Shown: positions 43,450 to 50,814 of the stretch, piece after piece
Numbering within the stretch: the stretch's first letter is position 1
Layout of the letters: each line of letters opens with the position of its first letter
Assembly (NCBI GenBank): GCA_038210135.1
Contig: JBBQWZ010000027.1
Span: forward strand, 22,696-86,695
Direction of reading: 5' to 3'
Source of the DNA: JBBQWZ01 sp038210135
Lineage (GTDB): Bacteria; Acidobacteriota; Terriglobia; Bryobacterales; Bryobacteraceae
DNA length: 64,000 bases
The notes under the pieces: generated by a model
What the model was told of the DNA's origin: nothing
Databases searched by the model: none
The model's input: only the letters and a program-made list of their open reading frames with translations
Translations under genes and position numbers: made by a program

Positions 43450-43963
43450 TCTCACTCTTGACCAAGCGCTCCCGGTTGTCCGCAGCCTTGCGGGCCGTAA
43501 GGCCAGCGCTTTCGTGCGCCGCTGCCGCCTAGTAATTGACGAACGCGAAGATGTCGAGAGCCATCTCGTTTTAACTTTCATTACCCGCTGGCCGAAGTTC
43601 GACGCCGAAAGGGCTTCAATCCAGACCTTCGCCTCGCGGTTAATGGACTCGGAACTAACATCGATCATCAGATATCGCCTCGCGCAGCGGCGGCGACCGG
43701 AGGAGTTACCTGCATTGGATGCTGGCCCTGGGCCAACATCCATCCAACATTTTCGGATCGACCTTGAACGGGCCATGGCGCCCCTTCCCAATGTCCTTCG
43801 CGCCACGGCAATGGCCTTGTCTTGGTTCTCTGGTGTTGAAGCCGCAGGAGTCGTTGGGTGCTCTCGGCAGATGCTCCACAGACGGAAGCGCTTGATCGGC
43901 CGATCTCTGTTAGCGGTTGGTATTACATCAAACTACTTCGCGGAGAGGGGCCGGAAGCCATGA
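43418..43963 (+). CDS. Sigma-70-like factor in a mobile replication operon
   Basis: A 181-residue protein (ATG 43418; GTG 43442 also possible). The LVIDEREDVESHLVLTFITR segment, with RWPKFDAERASIQTFASRLM following, fits a shortened region 2 of sigma-70 factors. RIDLERAMAPLPNVLRATAM and FSGVEAAGVVGCSRQMLHRR fit region 4 with its helix-turn-helix. No region 1 or 3 is present, as in small ECF or phage sigma-like proteins. It could direct host RNA polymerase to element promoters. It overlaps its neighbours on both sides. Confidence 0.65.
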   Translation: MKRQGWSPVADLTLDQALPVVRSLAGRKASAFVRRCRLVIDEREDVESHLVLTFITRWPKFDAERASIQTFASRLMDSELTSIIRYRLAQRRRPEELPALDAGPGPTSIQHFRIDLERAMAPLPNVLRATAMALSWFSGVEAAGVVGCSRQMLHRRKRLIGRSLLAVGITSNYFAERGRKP

Positions 43964-44748
43964 TTCAAGCACGCCCTTCAGTGATCTCGGATTTTCAAGC
44001 GCCGGATGACCTCACAGAGCGAGATCAGTGGGTGGTGTGGCGCTCCGAGGACCGCAACGGTAGGTTCGCCAAGGTGCCTTATCAAACGACTGGATATCCG
44101 GCTGATAGCACCAATCCACGGACTTGGACGAGCTTTGAGGAGGCGCTGAGATTATGGAGGCACAAGCCCCAGTGGTACGCAGGGGTCGGCTTCGTGTTCT
44201 CAAAACATGACTCTCTAGCTGGTATTGATCTCGATGATTCCATCAATGAACAGGGGAACGTCAAGGCGTGGGCGCGTGGAATCTTAGAACGCTTCGGGGA
44301 TACATACACCGAGATTTCGCCGAGCGGCTACGGCCTAAAGATCTGGACAACTGGATCGTTGCCTGCGAATCTCCCTGGCGTTAAGTTGGGAGACGGTTCT
44401 ATCGAGTTATACGACCACGCTCGTTACTTCACCGTGACCGGTCGGGCCTTTCGCGGCGCCCCCCTCCAAATCGAGAATCACTCCAGCGACCTCCTGATGT
44501 TGTATGAGCGATTGACAGTTGGACGAAAAGGTCGGTCCATTGACTCACAGGAGGATGGGCGAATTCCTCGGGGCACCCAACACAACACACTTGTAAGTCT
44601 GTGCGGAACCCTTCGGCGCAGAGGCTTGTGTGACGACGCAATCGAGGCATGTCTTCAAGTGGTCAACCGACAGCAATGCGAGATTCCCGGGCCGCGAAAC
44701 CACATCACACGAATCGTGCGCAGCTCGCGTAAATGGGGGGCAAAATGA
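43960..44748 (+). CDS. PrimPol-type primase-polymerase (NrS-1-like N-terminal domain)
   Basis: A 262-residue protein from the ATG in an ATGA overlap. The order DQWVVWRSEDRNGRFAKVPY, NPRTWTSFEEALRLW, AGVGFVFSKHDSLAGIDLDD, then YTEISPSGYGLKIW and GSIELYDHARYFTVTG matches the primase-polymerase domain found in phage NrS-1-like polymerases; the acidic pair of GIDLDD is the expected metal site. A C-terminal helical part (GTQHNTLVSLCGTLRRRGL) is like the primase-C terminal helix bundle. It would make primers for the element's replication with the VapE helicase that follows. Confidence 0.82.
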   Translation: MIQARPSVISDFQAPDDLTERDQWVVWRSEDRNGRFAKVPYQTTGYPADSTNPRTWTSFEEALRLWRHKPQWYAGVGFVFSKHDSLAGIDLDDSINEQGNVKAWARGILERFGDTYTEISPSGYGLKIWTTGSLPANLPGVKLGDGSIELYDHARYFTVTGRAFRGAPLQIENHSSDLLMLYERLTVGRKGRSIDSQEDGRIPRGTQHNTLVSLCGTLRRRGLCDDAIEACLQVVNRQQCEIPGPRNHITRIVRSSRKWGAK

Positions 44749-46058
44749 ATCAACCGTCAACTGACTGGCTTCCGATGGTCGAAACTTTCGCTTCACACAA
44801 CGACGCGGCATGGAAGGCCGCGTTACTGAAGGGAGCGAGGGGATTTCCCACGGCTGTGGTGGCGAACGCACTAATTGCGCTGCGTCAGGCGCCCGAATGG
44901 AAGGGGGTGCTGCACTTTAACGAGAGCTCAATGGCCACGATCGTTAAGTTGTCTCCGCCGTGGCACGATACGCCGCCAGTTCCATTCACGTGGACGGACG
45001 AGCACGACGTACTAACCGCAGCGTGGCTGCAGCATCAAGGAATTTCAGTTAACAAAGAGATCGCGGGCCAAGCTGCGAATGCAATTGCGAGAGAGCATTC
45101 TTTTCATCCGATTCGTGATTACCTCAATTCACTGTCTTGGGACGGTGTTGGACGCATCGACGACTGGTTCATCCGCTACTTGGGCGTCGATCCTTCTGAG
45201 TACGCTCGCGCCGTAGGCGCCAAGTTTCTCATCGGCGGCGTCGCACGAGTATTCCAGCCCGGCGTGAAGAATGACACGTGCCCCATCCTCGAAGGGCCGC
45301 AAGGCGCACAGAAGAGTACCGCGCTGCGCATCTTGGCTGGCGACGAGTTCTTCACTGATGACATTGCTGAACTCGGTTCGAAAGATTCGGCGATGCAAAC
45401 CCGCGGCGTATGGATCATTGAACTCGCAGAGCTCGATTCGATGACACGCGGTGACCAGTCCCGGGCAAAAGCGTTTGCCTCACGCCAAGCCGATCGTATT
45501 CGTCCGCCGTACGGTAAGCGTGTAGTCAAGGCACCTCGCGAGTGCGTGTTTGCAGGCACGGTCAACAAAGAAACGTATCTTAGAGACGAGACTGGCGGTC
45601 GGCGATATTGGCCGGTGAAGTGCGGCCACATCAAGATAGAAGACTTGCGGTGCGACCGAGATCAACTGTGGGCGGAGGCGAAATACCGGTACCGCGCAGG
45701 AGAGAAATGGTGGCTTGACGACGCGAACCTCATCCGATACGCAGCCGCAGAGGTAAAAGCAAGATATGAGAGTGATCCTTGGGATGAGCGCATCGCAGCG
45801 TGGGTGAAATGTCCCCATCCCGGCATTAATCTGCCGCAAGATGTTCCAGAACCGATGTCCACCGAAGAATTCGTTACGGTCGAAGACATCCTTATCCACT
45901 GCATTGGAAAACGGCCCGACAGTTGGACTCAAACAGATCAGAACCGCGTCGCGCGGTCGTTAATCTCGATTAATTGGAGGCGGAAACAAAAGCGGATCAA
46001 CGGCGATAAGACCTGGGGGTACGTTTCGGTGTCACCAGTGTCACCAGATGAGCTTTAG
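44745..46058 (+). CDS. VapE-type SF3-like replicative helicase
   Basis: A 437-residue virulence-associated-E family protein, translated from an ATGA overlap with the primase gene (an ATG four codons earlier is possible). The domain opens YLNSLSWDGVGRIDDWFIRY; the Walker A is EGPQGAQKST (about residues 183-192), Walker B/acidic WIIELAELDSM, and RETGGRRYWPV-like DETGGRRYWPVKCG near the sensor. These helicases drive replication of satellites such as PICIs and of many islands. Iteron repeats overlap its 3' end. Confidence 0.9.
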   Translation: MNQPSTDWLPMVETFASHNDAAWKAALLKGARGFPTAVVANALIALRQAPEWKGVLHFNESSMATIVKLSPPWHDTPPVPFTWTDEHDVLTAAWLQHQGISVNKEIAGQAANAIAREHSFHPIRDYLNSLSWDGVGRIDDWFIRYLGVDPSEYARAVGAKFLIGGVARVFQPGVKNDTCPILEGPQGAQKSTALRILAGDEFFTDDIAELGSKDSAMQTRGVWIIELAELDSMTRGDQSRAKAFASRQADRIRPPYGKRVVKAPRECVFAGTVNKETYLRDETGGRRYWPVKCGHIKIEDLRCDRDQLWAEAKYRYRAGEKWWLDDANLIRYAAAEVKARYESDPWDERIAAWVKCPHPGINLPQDVPEPMSTEEFVTVEDILIHCIGKRPDSWTQTDQNRVARSLISINWRRKQKRINGDKTWGYVSVSPVSPDEL

Positions 46059-46202
46059 TGAGTGGTGACAGTAGATCGTCTTCGTTTTCTAGGCAGTACC
46101 CAGTGTCACCAGTGTCACCACTTGCCCGCGCAGGTATGGAACACAGGAGTGTTGAAACCAGATATTAAGCGGAATGCGTGGTGACAGTGGTGACTGGTGA
46201 CA
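46030..46202. repeat. TGTCACC iteron cluster, candidate replication origin
   Basis: Eight copies of the 7-mer TGTCACC or its complement GGTGACA within 173 bp. Forward copies at 46030, 46039, 46104 and 46113; reverse copies at 46064, 46180, 46189 (last base T) and 46196. Pairs are spaced 9 bp, near one helical turn, and the forward copies lie in inverted order to the reverse ones. The first two are inside the vapE coding end. The sequence resembles the type I iterons (TGTTCACC) bound by the satellite P4 alpha protein. Confidence 0.7.
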
Positions 46203-46206
46203 GACA

Positions 46207-46611
46207 ATTCCGGAAGACCAGATCCACAAGCAGCTTCCCGGCAAACTGCTGAGCGAAGCCGAAGGGATTCTGGCATGGGCGGTCGAGGGCGCGCGAGTCT
46301 GGTATGCCGAGGAGCTCGCGAAACCCGCCGAAGTCGAGGTCGCGAAGGATCAATGGCGCGAGGATATGGACCAACTCGGCCGGTTTCTTGATGAGCGTTG
46401 TGTCACCAGCGAAAGCCTCCGTGCGAACGCTGCCGGCCTGTACGCCGACTACAAGGAATGGGCCGCAAACAGTGGCGAGCGGTCGCCGTTGACCTCTACC
46501 GCCTTCGGGACGAAGCTCACTGATCGGGGATTCGCGAAACGCCACGCCGAGCGAGGTGCGGTGTACCTCGGCATCGGACTTCGATTCCACGACGAACAGC
46601 GTGGCGGCTGA
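46207..46611 (+). pseudogene. C-terminal fragment of a P4/D5-type primase-helicase
   Basis: An open frame right after an in-frame TGA reads IPEDQIHKQLPGKLLSEAEG, then ILAWAVEGARVWYAEEL and GRFLDERCVTSESLRANAAG, LYADYKEWAANSGE and FGTKLTDRGFAK. This is the C-terminus typical of D5-type phage primases (lid plus wing), about 134 residues. There is no start codon and no ATPase part. It lies directly behind the iterons that follow vapE, so it is a leftover of an earlier replication gene or of recombination between related elements. A later ATG at 46366 could still give a short peptide. Confidence 0.75.
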
Positions 46612-46625
46612 TGGGTTCTCCAAAA

Positions 46626-46712
46626 CTGACGGGTCTGACGGCACTTCTTCAAAAACTGTTTCAACACGCGCGTATGTAGGAGTTTTTGAAGAAGTGCCGT
46701 CAGACCCGTCAG
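46626..46712. repeat. Perfect 32-bp inverted repeat
   Basis: Arm 46626-46657 is the exact reverse complement of 46681-46712, separated by 23 nt. Within and after the right arm CCGTCAG recurs three times in tandem fashion (46698, 46705, 46712 region: GCCGTCAG, CCCGTCAG, CCCGTCAG). It would form a long cruciform or a very stable hairpin RNA. Confidence 0.95.
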
Positions 46713-46979
46713 CCCGTCAGGCTATCGCCGTCGAGCAAACAACGCGTCGAGATCTGTTTCCGCTTTTCCAGCGCTTTGCGTATGTTTACGATGAAGCCCG
46801 GCTCGAGAGGCGAACGAAGCGCGCACTCGCCGAACAGTACCCCCCAAGTCATACGAGCGATGGGACTCTCGCAAAACCCCTACCCTTTCCTTGAAATAGG
46901 GACTTGGAAAATAGGGGTCTCGCTTTCGCGCTTGATCCGCGCACACTTCGGTACGGTAATCGGAGAATCACCCTCGTGT
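46713..46979. other. Spacer after the inverted repeat with no supported gene
   Basis: A 112-codon plus-strand frame (46556-46894) crosses the inverted repeat and the end of the primase fragment. Its composition changes abruptly and no product is recognised, so it is not called. The rest has no feature I can support. Confidence 0.4.
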
Positions 46980-47255
46980 TCACGTCCATGATTTCGGGCT
47001 GATGGTACCGGGGAAGGGTCTGGTGCGACCACGGCGAATCGAGATCACATTTCTCCTGCGATCCAGCAATCCCTGTATCCAGCCGGCGGCTGCATGGCTC
47101 AGCACTTCCCGGGCCTCATGAGGATGCGTCTTAAGATATCCTTGGGCTTCCGCGAGCAGGGAAGCCATCTCCGCGGGTTCCCAGGTGCCCAGTTTGTGAA
47201 GCTCGGCGATCTTACGCCCAATCTCGACCAGCCGCGCCGGTTCTTGTTCTGCCAT
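46980..47255 (-). CDS. Small hypothetical protein of the element
   Basis: A 91-residue frame from ATG 47253-47255 (MAEQEPARLVEIGRKIAELH), with a helix-rich acidic middle (WEPAEMASLLAEAQGYLKTH) and a basic end (RRRNVISIRRGRTRPF). A frame extension upstream to 47387 has no sensible sequence. It is read opposite to the replication operon and in line with the other small minus-strand genes. No family recognised; moderate coding signal only. Confidence 0.4.
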   Translation of the reverse strand: MAEQEPARLVEIGRKIAELHKLGTWEPAEMASLLAEAQGYLKTHPHEAREVLSHAAAGWIQGLLDRRRNVISIRRGRTRPFPGTISPKSWT

Positions 47256-47505
47256 GCACGCTACTATGCTCGAACGCGCGAGTGAACGCCACCGGTGTGA
47301 TGGATTAAAGCGCCGACGCCAGCGTCCGGATGGCTGCCACCCCGCCTGAAAAGGTAGCCTCGAACAGGAGTTATCCCCGGTTGTCAAAGACCAGAAACGC
47401 GGGATATTTCAGCGCCAGGGAAACGTGAGCCGCTTCGAGAGCCGCCACTCTTCTTTTCAAGTGATGCAGCAATTGCGGCTTCCTTTCGCGCGTCTCGTCC
47501 CCGAG

Positions 47506-47724
47506 TTATCGATTTGGGAACCCGGAAGCTGGCTCGACCAGCAAACGACGGAGTTCATGAATGCTGATCCCATTGCACACAATCCCAAACGCTTCCTCCA
47601 AGCTGATGCTCCGTCGTGTCGCAAGGTCCTCCGCTTCTTGAAACAGTTCTTCCGTCGTCTTGCGCTCGCGGACATTCCAGTGGTCTTCTAGGCGTCCGAG
47701 TCGCGTGGATAGATTGGTTTTCAT
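47506..47724 (-). CDS. Small helical protein, paralogous N-terminus with next gene
   Basis: A 72-residue protein beginning MKTNLSTRLGRLEDHWNVRE. Its first 13 residues resemble those of the upstream gene product (MNGNLVRRLDRLE), suggesting a shared N-terminal binding helix. The remainder, TTEELFQEAEDLATRRSISL, is helical. It starts 9 bp after the upstream gene, third in a minus-strand run of three. Unknown function. Confidence 0.5.
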   Translation of the reverse strand: MKTNLSTRLGRLEDHWNVRERKTTEELFQEAEDLATRRSISLEEAFGIVCNGISIHELRRLLVEPASGFPNR

Positions 47725-47732
47725 GGAATCTC

Positions 47733-48086
47733 TTACGATGGAAGGTCAAGAATCAAGCACGGCTCGGGTTCGTCCGATGGACCAGGCATCACCACGACCG
47801 TCTGGACCAGGACGGGTGCTTCGTCCAGGGCGCCGGTCAGCCTCGCTAACAATTCCATGTTTGCGCGGGCTTCTCGAATCGCTTTCAAGGTGAGGTCAGG
47901 TCGTCCCACTGTCTCTGCGCGCCGAAGGAGGCGAAGCGTACAGGCATTCAGTTTGCCAATCTGTTCGGCCAGACTCTGAGATACCGTGCCGCCAGTTAAC
48001 TCGAGGTCAAAGCTAGCCGAAGCATTATCGGCCATCGCACTGGTGCTCTCGAGCCGATCTAATCTACGAACCAGGTTTCCATTCAT
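47733..48086 (-). CDS. Small helical protein of phage-like cluster
   Basis: A 117-residue protein (MNGNLVRRLDRLESTSAMAD). The middle EQIGKLNACTLRLLRRAETV, and IREARANMELLARLTGALD, form predicted helices; the end is Pro/acidic (VVVMPGPSDEPEPCLILDLP). It starts 6 bp after the small-terminase-like gene, so is in its operon. No named family. Confidence 0.55.
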   Translation of the reverse strand: MNGNLVRRLDRLESTSAMADNASASFDLELTGGTVSQSLAEQIGKLNACTLRLLRRAETVGRPDLTLKAIREARANMELLARLTGALDEAPVLVQTVVVMPGPSDEPEPCLILDLPS

Positions 48087-48091
48087 ACGGC

Positions 48092-48499
48092 TCAGCGAAT
48101 TGAAACTGCCGCCACGTCCACCGTTCGCGCCGCGATTTGTTCCAGGGTGTTCAGTCGCGCTTCGAGATCCTCCATTTCGATCCCACGCAAGGCGATCTGC
48201 AGAACAACGTCGGCGGCGCGAACGCGGCTAGCTGCGGGAGCTTCACGATCGGTCATAATGCGCAGCAACGTTCCCACGGCCGCGCTCGACGCGTGCTGCA
48301 AGCGAGCGACGGATTGGGAGAATGCATCGCGCCGCGCCTTTCGGTACGCTTCCGCGAACTCGGGTTTCTTCATCCAGCGCCACAAGGTGACGTCCGAGAT
48401 GCCGATCGAAGCAGCCGCCTTTTCGAGGGTCGGGTGCTCCAGCAGGGCAACGATAAGCTTGTCCTGGCGCGGGGTTCGCCCAAGTGCCAATCGACTCAT
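48092..48499 (-). CDS. Terminase-small-subunit-like HTH protein
   Basis: A 135-residue protein behind AAGGGAG. TPRQDKLIVALLEHPTLEKA and SIGISDVTLWRWMKKPEFAE form a homeodomain-type helix-turn-helix, followed by YRKARRDAFSQSVARLQHAS, as in phage small terminases (phBC6A51-like) and related regulators. No large terminase is in the window, so it may instead be a regulator or a satellite packaging-redirect protein. It heads the run of three minus-strand genes. Confidence 0.65.
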   Translation of the reverse strand: MSRLALGRTPRQDKLIVALLEHPTLEKAAASIGISDVTLWRWMKKPEFAEAYRKARRDAFSQSVARLQHASSAAVGTLLRIMTDREAPAASRVRAADVVLQIALRGIEMEDLEARLNTLEQIAARTVDVAAVSIR

Positions 48500-48597
48500 T
48501 GGTCACTCCCTTCCGGCCTATCAAGCCGCTTGCTAATTCCCCGCACCCGAGTGATGAATGTGATCGCGGCAAACGCCGCCCAAGGAGATTCACTTAC

Positions 48598-49128
48598 ATG
48601 CGATTCGCGATCGACATTGAAAACAACATCACGACCCTCGAAGCCGACGCCGGGATTCCCGCCAACGCTCAGCAGTTCACCAGCGAAAAGGAGTTTGGCA
48701 AACTCGCAGCTGACTGGCCTGCCGAACGCCTGGTCGAGATCTGGAACAGCCTGCCGGGCGACAAGCCGGTAAAGAAGTTCACCAGTCGAACGACGGCCGT
48801 GGGCCGCATCTGGAAGGCAATTCAAAGCCTGGGGCCGGTTGCCGCCAAACGGTCGCCCACAGCGGCCCGCAAGAAGCCGAAGACGGTGGGGAAGGCCACC
48901 GGCGCCGTTCGGCCCGCCACGGCGCGCGACGGCAGCAAGAAGTCCGAGGTGATTGCGATGCTCAGCCGGAAGGAAGGAGCCACGCTTGCGGCCATCATGA
49001 AGGCAACAGGCTGGCAGGCTCACAGCGTTCGCGGGTTCATCAGCGGCGCGCTGATCAAGAGGTCCGGAATCAAGGTCGAATCGTTCAAGCGGGAAAACGG
49101 CGAGCGCGCCTACTTGATCCCGAGTTGA
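48598..49128 (+). CDS. DUF3489 family protein
   Basis: A 176-residue protein from ATG 48598, behind AAGGAGATTC. The last 70 residues carry the DUF3489 motif: KKSEVIAMLSRKEGATLAAI and MKATGWQAHSVRGFISGAL, then RENGERAYLIP, a winged-helix-like fold. The first 85 residues (NSLPGDKPVKKFTSRTTAVG) match the partner domain often found with it. It occurs in many alphaproteobacterial and acidobacterial mobile elements, usually near DUF2924 and recombinases; role unknown, probably DNA binding. Confidence 0.85.
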   Translation: MRFAIDIENNITTLEADAGIPANAQQFTSEKEFGKLAADWPAERLVEIWNSLPGDKPVKKFTSRTTAVGRIWKAIQSLGPVAAKRSPTAARKKPKTVGKATGAVRPATARDGSKKSEVIAMLSRKEGATLAAIMKATGWQAHSVRGFISGALIKRSGIKVESFKRENGERAYLIPS

Positions 49129-49295
49129 GTTCGACGGTATGGCAACCGCAGGGCGTTGGGATTTACCCAGCGCCCTTCGTTCGGTTCGCTTCTCCCTCAA
49201 CGATTCGCAATTCCGTCGGTCAATCCGCGTCCATCCTGCGTCCGTGGCAGCGGCGCGCTTTCGGTTTCCGAGATCTCTTGCTTGCATCGGCGGAT

Positions 49296-50552
49296 TCACG
49301 AGACCACCGCCGCCCGGTCGGCTGCGACTGCGGAGAACTCGCGGCCGTCTTCGGCAAGCACCGCTTTCCGCTCCGAGTACTGTTCCCATCGATGAACGAT
49401 GGTGTCGATGTACTTGGGTTCGAGTTCGAGCAAACGAGCTTGCCGTCCTGCTTTTTCGCAGGCGATCAGAGTCGTTCCCGAACCTCCGAACGGATCGAGC
49501 ACCGTGTCCCGGCTCTTGCTGCTATTGCGAATCGCACGTTCAACGAGTTCGACCGGCTTCTGTGTCGGATGCAGAGTATTTGCGAGGGGCTTTTTAACGA
49601 ACCACACGTCGCCCTGGTCTCGCGCGCCGCACCAGAAATGGTCTGTTCCCTCTGGCCATCCATACAGGATCGGCTCGTACTGGCGTTGATAATCAGAGCG
49701 ACCCAGCGTGAACCGGTCCTTTGCCCAGATCACGAACGTTGACCAGTGGCCGCCGGATGCTGTGAAGGCTTGCTGCAATGTGTGAAGTTCCGACGAGCTC
49801 ATGCAAATATAGATCCCTCCCTTGGTGACCGCGAGAAGATTCGCGCACGACTTCCGGAGAAACTCGCCGAATTCGATGTCGCCCAGGTCGTCATTCGCAA
49901 TCTTGCGCTTTTCGCGCTCCCGCTTGGTCGGTGCCGAGGAGCCATACGCAACGCCGTAGGGAGGATCGCAGAACACCATGTCGGCGAGACCACCATCCAT
50001 CAACGCTTCGAGGGCGGAAATGTGCGTGGCGTCCCCGCAGTAGACGCGATGATCGCCAAGAATCCAGAGGTCGCCCGGTTGACTGACCGGCGTCTCCGTG
50101 ATCTCCGGCACCGCATCTTCATCCGAGTGGCCGTCGTAGTCTTCATCGCTGGCAAGCAGTTCCGCCAGTTCGTCGTCGCCGAAACCCATCAAACCGAGAT
50201 CGAAATCTTCGGCTTCGAGGGCCTTCAGTTCGACTCGCAGCATCTCCTCGTCCCAGCCGGCACCGAGGGCCAGTTGGTTGTCGGCAATCACCAGCGCGCG
50301 TTGTTGGGCTGCGGTGAGATGAGCGAGCACGATCACGGGAACCTCGCGCATTCGAAGCCTATTCGCCGCCGCCAGCCGCGCGTGACCGGCGATGATTACG
50401 TTGTCTGCGCCGACGAGGATGGGATTCGTCCACCCGAACTCTTCGATCGATGCGGCTACTTGCGAAATCTGCGCGGCGGAGTGCGTTCGGGCGTTGTTCT
50501 GGTAGGCGACCAGCGTGTCGATAGGACACATACGGACCTGAATGTCATGCAT
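49296..50552 (-). CDS. ParB-like nuclease domain fused to DNA adenine/cytosine methyltransferase
   Basis: A 418-residue fusion. Residues about 8-95 are a ParB/Srx-type fold (RTHSAAQISQVAASIEEFGW; GHARLAAANRLRMREVPVIV). A beta-type amino-methyltransferase follows: catalytic motif IV DPPYG near residue 195, and later TVLDPFGGSGTTLIACEKAG (SAM binding, near residue 365) with EPKYIDTIVHRWE. It would methylate N6-adenine or N4-cytosine. No cognate restriction enzyme is adjacent, so it is an orphan methylase, common in phages and islands to protect or regulate element DNA. Confidence 0.9.
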   Translation of the reverse strand: MHDIQVRMCPIDTLVAYQNNARTHSAAQISQVAASIEEFGWTNPILVGADNVIIAGHARLAAANRLRMREVPVIVLAHLTAAQQRALVIADNQLALGAGWDEEMLRVELKALEAEDFDLGLMGFGDDELAELLASDEDYDGHSDEDAVPEITETPVSQPGDLWILGDHRVYCGDATHISALEALMDGGLADMVFCDPPYGVAYGSSAPTKREREKRKIANDDLGDIEFGEFLRKSCANLLAVTKGGIYICMSSSELHTLQQAFTASGGHWSTFVIWAKDRFTLGRSDYQRQYEPILYGWPEGTDHFWCGARDQGDVWFVKKPLANTLHPTQKPVELVERAIRNSSKSRDTVLDPFGGSGTTLIACEKAGRQARLLELEPKYIDTIVHRWEQYSERKAVLAEDGREFSAVAADRAAVVS

Positions 50553-50635
50553 TGGTGAATGAACCTTCTCAGCTGAAACGTGAGGGTTCTTTCGGAGGGT
50601 GCGCTGTGCGCTGGCCTATCGAACCGGACCTACCT

Positions 50636-50744
50636 CCTTTATACGCGATGCTGACGTGGTTGTACAGCGGTATCAAACATAATCGGGTGTTCGCGTGCAT
50701 CAGAAATCCGACTTGATAGAACTGCACGAGTGACCAATGCTGTG
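50636..50744 (+). repeat. Copy A of the resolvase-leader repeat
   Basis: Starts CCTTTATACGCGATGCTGAC and ends CAATGCTGTG. It is about 80 percent identical over 109 bp to the leader of the small serine resolvase (53438-53550), in the same orientation, and lies 70 bp before an ADOP permease instead of a resolvase. It could be a promoter copy or a recombination site. Confidence 0.85.
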
Positions 50745-50814
50745 GGTTTCCTTCGTTTGAGTTGACTTCAATCGAATTGAGGTAACCCTTTCCGTCTCCG
50801 CCAGTATTACTTTA

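Noticed and set aside
37587..46790. Shared 14-mer TTGCGTATGTTTAC near 37590 and 46777 as island att repeats
   Set aside because: A 14-base match is expected by chance in a 64-kb window, and the second copy lies in the middle of the element.
46556..46894. 112-codon ORF across the inverted repeat
   Set aside because: Its first part overlaps the primase remnant in another frame and its middle is the inverted repeat itself; no family.
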